Program-made: the position numbers and the translations under genes
Shown here: positions 42,412-52,210 of the stretch, piece after piece
How the letters are laid out: each line of letters begins with the position of its first letter
Numbering within the stretch: the stretch's first letter is position 1
Origin: Porodaedalea pini
Lineage: Eukaryota; Basidiomycota; Agaricomycetes; Hymenochaetales; Hymenochaetaceae
Assembly: GCA_002794775.1 (NCBI GenBank)
Contig: NBAY01000012.1
Span: 625,001 to 689,000, forward strand
DNA length: 64,000 nucleotides
Direction of reading: 5' to 3'
Notes under the pieces: generated by a model
Told to the model about the DNA's origin: nothing
Seen by the model: only the letters and a program-made list of their open reading frames with translations
Databases searched by the model: none

Positions 42412-45400
42412 CCATCGGGGCGACTGACCAGGAAGAACAAGGGACTTTGAATCCGGACTCGTTAAAATATAACCAACCGTCTGTACAACACGTAGATGCG
42501 AACGACGTCGATGGTTTTCCGGAGTATGAAGTCCCCACCGGTGTGAAAAGAAGTGAAGGATACGAGCAGTTGTTCATGAGAGGAACTGGCGGACGCCAGC
42601 TGGACCTTCTCCTGAACGTCGGACACAGTGTGAAAGGTGAAGTGAGGGAGGTAGACGCTCACGCACTCGTGGACTCGGGATGTACAGGATCGTGCATCGA
42701 CGTGAGGTTCGTCGAACGGTATGGGCTAGAGACGAAGCGGTATATCCGACCCCTTGCAGTGCTCAATGCCGACGGCACGCACAACGAAGCTGGGTTGATC
42801 GAGGAATACGTTGACGTTGAACTCACGATCGGTCATCATAAGGAACAGATCGTCCTGGCAGTAACCTCATTGGCGTCCTCTAACATCTTCCTGGGGTACG
42901 ACTGGCTTCGACGACACAATCCAGAGGTCAACTGGAAGACGGGGACACTCGACTTTACTCGCTGTCCAGGTGAATGCGTGGTAGAGAAGGACGATGAGGA
43001 AGGTATGCGGAGGGTGTGGAGAGCAGCAGAGGAGACGAGGAGGGTGAGAGAGGTGCGAATGGACAAGGAGTCCTGGCCCGCATACCTCAACGACTACGCC
43101 GACGTCTTTAGCGAAAAAGGCTTCGAAAAGCTACCGGAACACCGACCGTGGGACCACGTCATCGACTTGAAGCCCGACTTCAAACCAAGTGACTGTAAAA
43201 TCTACCCGCTCACGCCAACAGAGCAACAGTCACTCAAGGACTTCCTCGATGAAAACTTGAAGTCGGGTCGCATTCGACGGTCGATATCGCCCATGGCGTC
43301 GCCCTTCTTCTTCATTAAGAAGGCCGACAAATCGCTACGCCCGATCCAGGATTACCGTAAGCTCAATGACGGTACGATCAAGAACAAGTATCCCCTCCCT
43401 CTCATTGACGAACTCGTCGACAAGGTCAAGAAAGCGAAGTACATCACTAAGCTTGACCTTCGCTGGGGGTACTACAATATCCGGATCCGCGAGGGTGACG
43501 AATGGAAAGCAGCGTTTCGCACAAACATGGGCCTCTTCGAACCGACGGTCATGTTCTTTGGTCTCTGCAACGCCCCGGCAACGTTCCAGGCTTTTGTCAA
43601 TCACATCTTCAAGGAACTGATTTACGCTAACCTGATCATCGTATACCTCGACGACATATTGATCCTCTCGGAGACCATTGAGGAACATATAGACACGTCG
43701 AGGCGTGTCCTTCAGATCCTGCGAGAGAATGGCCTGTACCTGAAGCCGGAGAAGTGCGAATTTGACGCCAAGGTCGTCAAATACCTCGGCCACATCATCG
43801 GTAATGGCGAGATCAAGGCTGACCCAGCAAAGACGGAGGCGATTGCGAACTGGCCGGTCCCACGAAACCTGAAACAGCTACAACAATTCCTCGGCATGGG
43901 TAATTGGCTACGACGGTTCATCAAGGACTACAGTAAGGTGGTCCATCCGCTGACGTCGTTAACGGGCAAGAAGGACTGGGTATGGGAGACCGAACAGCAG
44001 GAAGCATTCGAGGAGCTGAGACGACGTCTCTGCTCACCTCCAGTCCTAGCCATCGCCAACGACGAGGGTCCTTTCCGCGTAGAAGCGGACTCGTCAAACT
44101 TTGCGCTCGGCGGTGTGTTGTTGCAAAAACAGGAAGGGAAGTGGAGGGTGATTGCCTATAGGTCAGAAGCGCTCCTACCCGCTGAACGAAACTACGAGAT
44201 CTACGACAAGGAGATGCTCGCGATCGTTTCGGCGCTCAAGGAATGGCGACAATACCTCCTCGGCGCTCGCCACACGATCGAAATCTGGTCCGACCACGCT
44301 AACCTCACCTACTTCAGGTCAGCACAGAAACTGAGCTATCGACAAGCTCGCTGGCGGACCGAACTCGAAGAATTCGACTTCCACCTCGAGCACAAGTCGG
44401 GGAAGACGATGGGCAAGGCGGACTTACTGTCGCGCAAAGCAGGCTATGATGAGGGAAAGGACGACAACGATGACGTCGTGTTCATCAAGGACAAATGGCT
44501 GAATCGTGGAGTGGTGAGGACGTCGCGTGAGGAAGTGTTGGAACGAGTGGGTGACGCGCAGAGGGCGCAGGACGAGTCGGAGAGGCCGACGGGAATGGTG
44601 AAGGCCGACGGGTTGTGGCGGATGAAGGGAAAGGTGTACGTGCCGTCAACGATGAAGGAAGCGGTCTTACGGGAATGCCACGACTCGACCCTGGCAGGAC
44701 ATCCCGGATCGTCAAAGACGGTCGAACTGGTACGTCGAGACTTCTGGTGGGCGTCGATGTTCTCCGATGTCCGAGCATACGTCCGAGGATGTGACCGCTG
44801 CCAACGAACGAAGGCTCTGAGGGCATCAAGGTCAAGGCCACTTCATCCAAACGCGGTCCCTGAAGGTCCCTGGGAAATTGTCACGGTCGACCTCATCGGA
44901 GAACTCCCGGACTCCAAGGGGCACAACGCAATCTGCGTCTTCGTCGATAGGTTCTCGAAACAGATGCACGCGATTCCGACGACAACGAGGCTGTCAGCAG
45001 AAGGCATGGCCCAGCTGTACCGAGACCACGTCTTCCGCCTCCACGGCTTGCCGAGGAAGATCATCCATGACCGAGGCACGCAGTTCGACGCATCAATGAT
45101 GAAGGAACTGTACAAACTCCTACACATCGAAGGCAACCCGTCGACGGCGTATCACCCACAGACAGATGGTCAGACAGAACGCGTTAACCAAGAACTCGAA
45201 CAGTATCTTAGACTCTTCGTGAACCATCGCCAATCGGACTGGAAAGACTGGCTCCCCCTCGCAGAGTTTGCGTACAATAACCGCGAACATTCGGCGACGA
45301 AGATGTCCCCTTTCTACGCGAATACAGGACGTCACCCCTTGAGCTTTGACACGACACGAACCTCGTCTGCCAACATGTCGGCGGAAGAATTCGCGAAGCA

Positions 45401-46037
45401 CATAAAGGAGACTCATCGTGTCGCGAAGGACAACCTGGTCAAAGCGGCAGACGACATGAAACGCTACCACGACCGGACGGCAGGAGCTTCGGTGGAGTAC
45501 AAGGCTGGCGATAAGGTCTTCCTCGATGGACGAAATATCAGCACAGATTCACCCACGAAGAAACTCGCCGACAAATGGTACGGTCCCTTTGACATCGTCG
45601 ACAAGGTAGGAGCGAGCGCGTACAAGCTCAAACTCCCGAAACGATGGAAAAAGGTCCACCCTGTCTTCAACGAAACCCTGTTGAAACCCGCCGTCGAACC
45701 GTCCTTTGAAAGCCAGAAGCAACCGCCGCCGCCGCCGCCAGACATCATCGACAACGAGGAAGAATACGAACTCGAGGAAGTCCTAGACTCACGTCTGCAC
45801 CGAGGGAAACTACAGTACCTTGTCAAGTGGGTCGGCTACAATGAACCTACTTGGCAACCTGAGACGGACTTCGGCGAAAACGCAAAGGAAGCGATCGCTG
45901 AGTTCTACCTCAAACATCCCGGTGCACCTCGGAAACTCGACATCCCTCGTCAACGACTCCGTCCGCTCTTCGTCGACACCGAACCGGACGACCGCGATCA
46001 TGGTTGGTCGGGACGCCCAACCTTGAAGGGGGGGTAA
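42366..46037 (+). CDS. pol: Pol polyprotein (protease, RT, RNase H, integrase, chromodomain)
   Basis: The -1 frame is open from 42366 to the stop at 46035-46037, with no ATG needed if made by frameshift. Domains in order: aspartic protease with DSG (ALVDSGCTGSCIDV); reverse transcriptase with YLDD (IIVYLDDILIL); RNase H (FRVEADSSNFALGGVL); integrase zinc domain (HHCC: HDSTLAGHPGS...CDRCQRTK) and core (TVDLIGELPD, IIHDRGTQFDA, HPQTDGQTERVNQ with the third acidic residue); and a C-terminal chromodomain (YELEEVLDSRLHRGKLQYLV, KWVGYNEPTWQPE). The chromodomain places it among chromoviruses and may guide insertion into marked chromatin. No stop or frameshift was seen in the frame. Confidence 0.96.
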   Translation, partial: RRGRRLAGFCEWSGVAIGATDQEEQGTLNPDSLKYNQPSVQHVDANDVDGFPEYEVPTGVKRSEGYEQLFMRGTGGRQLDLLLNVGHSVKGEVREVDAHALVDSGCTGSCIDVRFVERYGLETKRYIRPLAVLNADGTHNEAGLIEEYVDVELTIGHHKEQIVLAVTSLASSNIFLGYDWLRRHNPEVNWKTGTLDFTRCPGECVVEKDDEEGMRRVWRAAEETRRVREVRMDKESWPAYLNDYADVFSEKGFEKLPEHRPWDHVIDLKPDFKPSDCKIYPLTPTEQQSLKDFLDENLKSGRIRRSISPMASPFFFIKKADKSLRPIQDYRKLNDGTIKNKYPLPLIDELVDKVKKAKYITKLDLRWGYYNIRIREGDEWKAAFRTNMGLFEPTVMFFGLCNAPATFQAFVNHIFKELIYANLIIVYLDDILILSETIEEHIDTSRRVLQILRENGLYLKPEKCEFDAKVVKYLGHIIGNGEIKADPAKTEAIANWPVPRNLKQLQQFLGMGNWLRRFIKDYSKVVHPLTSLTGKKDWVWETEQQEAFEELRRRLCSPPVLAIANDEGPFRVEADSSNFALGGVLLQKQEGKWRVIAYRSEALLPAERNYEIYDKEMLAIVSALKEWRQYLLGARHTIEIWSDHANLTYFRSAQKLSYRQARWRTELEEFDFHLEHKSGKTMGKADLLSRKAGYDEGKDDNDDVVFIKDKWLNRGVVRTSREEVLERVGDAQRAQDESERPTGMVKADGLWRMKGKVYVPSTMKEAVLRECHDSTLAGHPGSSKTVELVRRDFWWASMFSDVRAYVRGCDRCQRTKALRASRSRPLHPNAVPEGPWEIVTVDLIGELPDSKGHNAICVFVDRFSKQMHAIPTTTRLSAEGMAQLYRDHVFRLHGLPRKIIHDRGTQFDASMMKELYKLLHIEGNPSTAYHPQTDGQTERVNQELEQYLRLFVNHRQSDWKDWLPLAEFAYNNREHSATKMSPFYANTGRHPLSFDTTRTSSANMSAEEFAKHIKETHRVAKDNLVKAADDMKRYHDRTAGASVEYKAGDKVFLDGRNISTDSPTKKLADKWYGPFDIVDKVGASAYKLKLPKRWKKVHPVFNETLLKPAVEPSFESQKQPPPPPPDIIDNEEEYELEEVLDSRLHRGKLQYLVKWVGYNEPTWQPETDFGENAKEAIAEFYLKHPGAPRKLDIPRQRLRPLFVDTEPDDRDHGWSGRPTLKGG
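42387..42430 (+). promoter_or_regulatory. -1 ribosomal frameshift signal between gag and pol
   Basis: The heptamer G GGT TTT (42387-42393) is in the correct gag phase. A 5-nt spacer is followed by a 7-bp perfect stem, TGGTCAG (42399-42405) with CTGACCA (42424-42430), closing an 18-nt loop that contains the gag stop. Slipping back one base enters the pol frame, which is open from 42366. Confidence 0.75.
46025..46034 (+). other. Polypurine tract
   Basis: GAAGGGGGGG ends three bases before the 3' LTR, the position of the plus-strand primer. It overlaps the last codons of pol. Confidence 0.75.
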
Positions 46038-46452
46038 TGTTAGAACCTGAACTTTCACCTTTTTTCCTTTATTTTCCCTTTTACCATTTCCTTTATTATA
46101 TTCGTCCTTTTCATTATATTTACCCATCTTACACAATCATTCTAACACTACCTTCATTCGTTCCATTCCCACTCGTTATGTAATGTTAGGTAATATAGTC
46201 TCACGGTCGTCGCTATATAAGGTCTCAGGAATCGCATGAACTCCTTGTTCTGCTTTTCCTCTTACCTCCGCGACGACCTAGGTGAGACTCGTCCCCCTTG
46301 TATTAGTTTAGACTTGTATTAATCCTCTTACCTCCGCGACGACCTAGCCTGAGTAAGCGTGTCCCGAGTCTACGCTCGAGTATAGCACGTCCCAGACGAC
46401 AGTCAGCCGAGGCCTGCCCAGTTCGAGTCGTCTCCCGGACTCCCGCCTAACA
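46038..46452 (+). repeat. 3' LTR
   Basis: 415 bp, same length as the 5' LTR and no difference seen by eye. Followed directly by the CCCAC target duplication. Confidence 0.95.
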
Positions 46453-47550
46453 CCCACATGCACTGTCAAGGAGAAAAAGGGCAAGGCAGAGTCGATGGCA
46501 GGTGGGAAGGTGAGGAAGGAGAAGGATGGGAAGAAGGAGCGTCGTGACCGTACCATACTACCAAGTCAAGCAGCCGTGTGCGCGGTTCCGGCGCGCGTGC
46601 CCGCAACAGTTCCTCGTGCTCCACCACCAGCACCACCAGCACCACGAGCGTCTCCTCATCTGCACCGACCGCCAACTCGGAGGACTTCAACGAGCTCGAC
46701 TCGCTCTCCACCAACGGGTCTCTCTATGGTCCGTACGGCTATGCGAACAGCAGGTGCAGCAGCGTGCGCGAAGTCGAGATGGCGGATGTCGCGGATTTCG
46801 ACATGAGCGAATCGGAGGGATCACAGGGCCAGGGTCAAGGTCAGACGCTCTCGCTCCCACTGAGCCTCTGGATGCCCTCGCTCTCCGGTGCATCTGGTTC
46901 TGTATCAGGAGCGAGCCTTGCGATCGACACGCTTCTCTCGAATCGGGCCCGCTCAGCACGTCTTCCTACTGGCACTCGCACCATGGTGGACATGGGCACG
47001 GACACGGACACTTGCTTTCCACACGAATCCCGACTCAGACCGCCCAGAGCCTAGTTCCCGGACCGCTTAGCTTTGTCCTTCCACAGAACCGCCGCTCGAC
47101 GAGCGCACCGGGTGCACCGATGCCACCGACGATGCCAGCTGACCTCTACCCGCCTGCGCCTCCTACAATCAAGATCCCGAGGCTGCTCGAGACGGCGCCT
47201 GGTTCGAACAGTAGCTCGGCGGTTGGCTCGCATGCGACACATGAGGGCAGCGAAGGCGAGCAGCAGATGCAGATGAATGGCCACGGCCAGCAAAGACAAG
47301 GGGAATTTGGTGGGATGAATGGTCTCCAGTTCCCAAACTCGCATCCGCAGTCCATGAGCTACGGTATGCCAGGGCAGGTCTCCGATTTCTCGACTGCTGG
47401 CGGCGAGATGCAGGTGTGTTTTTTCTGCTTCTCGTCGTAGCGCATCTCGATGTCTGATCATTTCTTGTTCATCGTAAAGCATAACTCCGTGTTTTGGGTC
47501 TACGAGGAACAGGTGCCCGTCACCGCTAAGCCTCGCCCTCGTGCGCTCAT
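46453..47550 (+). pseudogene. HMG-box relic, copy 2, downstream part
   Basis: Continues the gene cut at 40207: TVKEKKGKAESMAGGK, Ser/Thr runs, DSEDFNELDS-like acidic region, HHGGHGHGHG, then a Pro-rich segment (ADLYPPAPPTIKIPRLLE) and MSYGMPGQVSDFST, an intron, and VYEEQVPVTAKPRPRAL. Relative to copy 1 it carries an 8-base insertion (46555-46562) that shifts the frame. Homology ends abruptly at 47550, where copy 1 continues with a further exon of at least 500 bases. It is therefore truncated, frameshifted and split by the retrotransposon. Confidence 0.75.
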
Positions 47551-48139
47551 AATAATAATATTGTTGCTTAAGACTTGTCGTGCCCTTCTGTGCAAATGTA
47601 TTCAAATCCAAATAATTTTATTGTGCATATAATTAATTATAAAGTGCATAAAGTACTTGTACAAGCTTACAATTAAGTTAAGAGCCTTGTTATATGATTA
47701 CATTGAGTCGCGGTGCTTGTGGATAGCTACATTCAAATGAAAGCCTTGTGGTTGCTTGTCAGTGCTTGTAACCACATATAGGCAGTGCTGATCCTTGCCT
47801 AATGCGTGTCAGAACTAAATGTCACTACCAGCCGCGGATAGTTTTCGTGATGAACACGCCTTTTGAGCTGCACTTGAAACTGCTGTAATATTGGCCTTTG
47901 CAAGTGCTTGAGTCTTTGGAGTCATGCTTAAGACGGTTACGTAGGTGGATCATCTGTTCAGTCTATACGAGTCCACGGCGCCTTTGCCAACTTTGCACTC
48001 ATCCTCGTTAATATTGCGACACAACCTTCAAGACCTGCTTTCCCTTCTCAACCTATCAACGCATTTCATAAATCTTCCAAGCATGCACGAGATTGTTTGA
48101 CCTCCTTAACGCCTTCATACTGGCCAATCGGGAACTGAG
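47551..48139. other. AT-rich intergenic stretch
   Basis: Starts where the HMG-box homology breaks off. Rich in CTTGT/ACAAG words like the SINE body and the 4.0-4.5 kb region, so perhaps another transposon remnant. No gene recognised. Confidence 0.35.
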
Positions 48140-48343
48140 ATGTGCAAGTGGAATCCCAATAGCCGCGATCCGGACCCGCAACGGCGGTGCACGCACGGGC
48201 ACAGGGATCACGAAGAGCTGTATAATGAACACGCAGTGAATGAACCACCCAAGATCTGGTGTAATCAGTGCTGGACGGTCTGTGCCACGTGTTCCAACAA
48301 AAAAGTTCGCAGAGGTACCAATTCGATGTTACTGGTTTTGTGA
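48140..48343 (+). CDS. Cys/His-rich small open frame, unknown
   Basis: 67 codons from ATG. The core has CTHGHRDHEELYNEH and then CNQCWTVCATC, a density of Cys and His that could bind one or two zinc ions. A possible donor site (AG|GTACCA) follows VRRG near 48315, so this may be one exon of a longer gene. No family was recognised and no partner exon identified. It could also be chance. Confidence 0.3.
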   Translation: MCKWNPNSRDPDPQRRCTHGHRDHEELYNEHAVNEPPKIWCNQCWTVCATCSNKKVRRGTNSMLLVL

Positions 48344-48748
48344 ACATCACACGATGTTGATTTTCTTACTGAAGGGCTTCTCGCTTCGATATCTGATACT
48401 CTGAGTAGCATAACGTCTCCACATCGGGATAAGAACTAGGATATGAATGCGACTACAGAGTCTATCTGACTCCAACTTCAGAATACGGCGTGTTATATTC
48501 CCGCGTCTTTGCAGCAAGATTCTTGTGAAATAAAGTCAGGCTGTGAGACGTACGTATGCCGAGCATTCGCTGATTCCGTCTTGCGAATTTCACTGAACGC
48601 AATGCTGTCCTGTCAATCAAGGCTTAAGAACTTTCAAGTACCATGCTGGTTATCAGTACAACAAAATATACTTCTACGGCACGCATAAAATTGTCAATGG
48701 ATCGAAAAAAATAAACGGCTTATGAGTCGCTTACATTTAATTACATGC

Positions 48749-50092
48749 CTACGATCCACCCAGCACACCTCTGCTAGATGTCAGTTCCGCGCCAAGCTTG
48801 TATCCTAGCACCTAAATCGAGTTGAGAATTAAGCCATGTAGTCCTTAGTTCATAGTTATCAAGATCGAGCTCTTACCCTGTCCCAGTCCAACTTCTGTCT
48901 CGTCAAGGGCAGTGCACGCCTTAGACCTTTGAACGTCTTCTCCGACATCCCCTGGTATGCGTTGTTCAGCGAAGTCTGGTACTTGCCCTCATCATTCTCG
49001 ATCAGCGCGATGATCTTCTCTGCTGCTTGACTCGGTGGGGACGATGCGGAGATACTGGGCGGGAGAACAAAAGACGAGTTGTGCGTGGTAGAAAGTTGCA
49101 CCTGGATAACAAATGATTGGAAATTCCGAATGAATAAATAAATGAGAAACTCACGTTTCCTTGTTCATAGTAATGGACGTTGACCAAGATTTTTCCCTCT
49201 ACCTTTTTGGAGTCCAAATCTATTCTATACTCAGAGCGCCATCGTCCAGACCTGTATCACGTCATTAAGATACCGTAGGCTTAAGAGACAGACAGGGCTC
49301 GACGCACCAGTAGTTTTGAGGGTTATATTTATTCGCTACGATCTGCACGATGAATTTTCCAGACGATTCAGCGGTTGAAAAAACGGTCGTGACACCATCG
49401 AGGAAGTGATTCGCAAGGTAGGCCGTCGTCGCACTCTCCAGCGCAGCGCTACGCACGAACACGAGTAAGGACGGAACAAGTCAGCATGGATTGTGAGAAC
49501 ATTGACTTAATATCCCCAATGCACTCACCGGAAAGGCTCAGACTTCTCGTCGATCTCGTGCGGCTGAGGGTCCGAGGCTTCCTAAGAACTGCAGCTGAGG
49601 ACTTTCTTTGGTTTCTCGCTGCCCGCGACACGGGAGGAAGCCTACCAATCTCAGGTGGTCGAAGACGAACGTTGTCTTCGAGCGCGGATCCAGGAAACGG
49701 TCGTCCCCGCCTTCTGCGTCCGAAATCCGGCCAGCCTCGCTGACGATGACCTGTATGCGTAGTAATCATATGAATACGCATTCTCGCAAAAGAAAGACCG
49801 GGAGGTAGACGAACCTGGTACTCGCATCCTGGAACGTCGGCGGTGATAAATTGCTCGAGGTTATACTCCTGTAAGGAAGGCAGTATTCCCGCCTGGAGTG
49901 CCTCGTCATCCGCGATGATGTCGCGTACGTCTGTCCGGGTGACAAAAGCACATCGATGAACGGGGGCGTTAGTGACGCAGCATTTCTAAGATAAAACGAC
50001 GAGGACACACCATTGAGTACGTCGTTGATCTCTCCTGGTGGAGACTGCAGGAGAAATCGAGATGCGGCTTGGATGCGCTCTTGCTGATCCAT
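48749..50092 (-). CDS. CAP1: F-actin-capping protein subunit alpha
   Basis: It caps barbed ends of actin filaments as a heterodimer with the beta subunit. The gene starts MDQQERIQAASRFLLQSPPG and continues EINDVLN-DVRDIIADDEALQ, EYNLEQFITADVPGCEYQ, VIVSEAGRISDAEGGDDRFL, then ALESATTAYLANHFLDG, IVQIVANKYNPQNYWSGRWR, SEYRIDLDSKKVEGKILVNV, HYYEQGN-VQLSTTHN, and ends RALPLTRQKLDWDRVLGYKL to ...GVLGGS (stop 48749-48751). At least seven introns are placed with GT-AG ends. The C-terminal segment includes the actin-binding tentacle. It is divergent from the Dabb gene 150 bp away. Confidence 0.93.
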
Positions 50093-50241
50093 GGTCTAGT
50101 CTTTGGCGTTGTCCTTCAAGTCGTTTGCGCGGGTAAGGCGCGTTGTTGTTAGCAATATTAATGCCGATTTTGGTAATCACGGATCGCCGCGCATACAGTC
50201 AGGCGACATACTTGCCAAAGACAAGGCTTGAGTCTGCAGTC

Positions 50242-50647
50242 ATGGCGATTTATCACATAGGCAAGATACAACACTCATTCGAGCGTATTGATCTAACAGA
50301 GTCCTCCAGTAATGATAAAGTTCACCGAGGGAGCGACGCCCGCGCAGAAGAAAGCCTGGAAGGACGGTATCACCGCGCTTTCATCGAGCATCCCACAGAT
50401 CCAGGAGCTGCTTAGTGGGACAAAGCTCCCGCACGTTAAAGATCAGGGATGGGACGATGGTATGCACATTATTAATTAGCGGTCGCTTTTCTCTAACTTT
50501 GTGTGGCTCGTATTATGCTTTAATGTCGCGTCGACTGCAGGAGTGATCATGAAATTCAAGGATGAGGACGATCTGAAAGCGTACCAGATTGCCACGCCCC
50601 ATCGAGATTATCAGGCAGCGACTGCTGAGCAGACAGCAGGTGAGTAA
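50242..50647 (+). CDS. Stress-responsive A/B-barrel (Dabb) domain protein
   Basis: Exon 1 (50242-50260, MAIYHI) joins exon 2 (50310-50459) through a 49-nt GC-AG intron (G|GCAAGA ... CCTCCAG), giving MAIYHIVMIKFTEGATPAQK, the typical Dabb start. Exon 3 (from 50541) reads VIMKFKDEDDLKAYQIATPH, then RDYQAATAEQTAGE with a stop at 50645-50647. A likely true tail, EKDKLIFDIKV, sits in open frame at about 50692-50727, but the phase does not fit my junction, so the 3' end is uncertain. These small proteins form dimeric beta barrels and are often stress-induced. The substrate or role is unknown. Confidence 0.75.
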
Positions 50648-50808
50648 CTCAATGCAAGTATATGAGATTCGAAGACAGCGACTGATTTTTAGGAGAAAGA
50701 CAAACTGATTTTCGACATCAAAGTTTAGTAGAAATATATCAGACAGTTATAAAGAAATACATAAAGCAAGAGATTGATGAAAGGACTAAAATAACACGAG
50801 TGCAGGTC

Positions 50809-51982
50809 TCAAAGAGTCTTCTTGAACCATTGGACGGTTGCCTCGAATGACCTCTCAAAACCTTCCTTAGCTTCGGGGATGCTGAGATTCGGGCGAACGG
50901 CGAATCCGTGGACGGTACCTACAGGTTATGCACGCTGTGTCAGCAAATCCACCAAAGCACACTGTCATGAATAAACAAATCACAGTTACTCACCTTTGTA
51001 CTCGTGGAACTCGTATTCAACAAAGTCCGGTTTGTCCTTCCGAGCAGCGAATATTGCCTCGGTCTCGTCGCGCAGCTTAGGTGAGAAACCCATATCATCT
51101 GTAATAGCATGAGGACGGGGCCACATTGAACAAGAACTGAACTCGAGATCCTTGTACCTTCAGCGCATTCCCACGATGTAGGGACCTTCATCGCTGCGGC
51201 TTGCTTCACGTTGAAACCACCAGGGTGAGCAACAACAGCGGAGTCTATGAGATCTGTGGAAGCCAGCCGGATAGTAGTCGAGCCTACAGTAGAATTTGTC
51301 AGTGATCTGTGGACACTAAACCCTAATGCAGCTCACCGCCGAAGCAATATCTAGGCGCGTAAAGTTGAGCTGACTGGTGATGGGATGTATGGTGTTGGAC
51401 ATCACTCACCCAACGGCACCAATCTTGGTATACTTCTTGTCATTTCTCAGCTTCCTTATGAACTGGATGACCCAACTGTGCATAAGACGGTACAAGGCAG
51501 AAGGTTGTATAATGGATACGAACAGTATGGATACGCTCGTCGACGAGGGCAGGTCGGCTATTCAGAAGGCGCGGCAAGTGCGTGAGGGCGATCCAGATGA
51601 GACCAAGCTTGTTCATGAACGAGATAGTTTCGCCAGGCTTTTGCGGAAGCACGGTGTCCAACTCTGACTCCTCAAACGGCGGCCTCCCTGAAAAGTCGTG
51701 ACACAAGGAATTAAAGATAGAATATTGTGAAAGATGCACCGACACACCATCGAATTGATCTGGGACCCAGACATCACAGCCAGCGTTCTCGGCAAGCTGA
51801 TCAGCAATGATCTTGCTGTTCACCAAGGGCAAGCCGAAGATGTCCGTCAGGAGCACGATGGCTTTCGTGCTAGCAGCACTGTCGGATCCAGCAACGAAGT
51901 ACGCGCCGTCCCGCATTTCACCCTTCGGCTCTCCGGGCAAGACGTTGCCCGCCTTGCAGCGCTCGCAAAAGTTGAAGCTCAT
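50809..51982 (-). CDS. Dienelactone hydrolase family protein
   Basis: An alpha/beta-hydrolase of the dienelactone hydrolase family. It starts MSFNFCERCKAGNVLPGEPK and continues AIVLLTDIFGLPLVNSKIIA, DVWVPDQFDGRPPFEESEL. The nucleophile Cys lies in GYCFGG, encoded partly by a 14-nt exon (51337-51350). The catalytic Asp is in DDMGFSPKLRDE and the His in GTVHGFAVRPN. Exons checked (51982-51748, 51687-51524, 51462-51410, 51350-51337, 51283-51158 and later) join in phase. It hydrolyses lactone or ester bonds, in some relatives as part of aromatic ring degradation. It shares a 228-bp divergent promoter region with the amidohydrolase. Confidence 0.92.
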
Positions 51983-52210
51983 CGATTGTGCACTAGCCAG
52001 GAGATAGTCCAGAAGATGGGAATGTCCACGAGCCTTTTATCATCGGAGGCATATGTATTATGTATCGGTCTCTTTTAGCGGCATCCCATTACGAGCGCCC
52101 TGCTGATCAGAGTGCTCCTATCACGTGAATCACCCGCCAATTACAGTATGTTCTGGAGAGCATGACTTTCACTGCCCAATCGGCAATCGCGGCGGCTTCG
52201 CTCAGTAGAC

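Larger units (their letters stand above)
40208..46452 (+). mobile_element. Complete Ty3/gypsy chromovirus LTR retrotransposon
   Basis: A 6245-bp element with two 415-bp LTRs that look identical, TGTTAG...CTAACA ends and a 5-bp target duplication CCCAC (40203-40207, 46453-46457). Internal order: primer site, gag, -1 frameshift signal, pol (protease, RT, RNase H, integrase, chromodomain), polypurine tract. Open frames are intact, so it may be active or was until recently. It lies in sense orientation inside an HMG-box relic. Confidence 0.97.
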
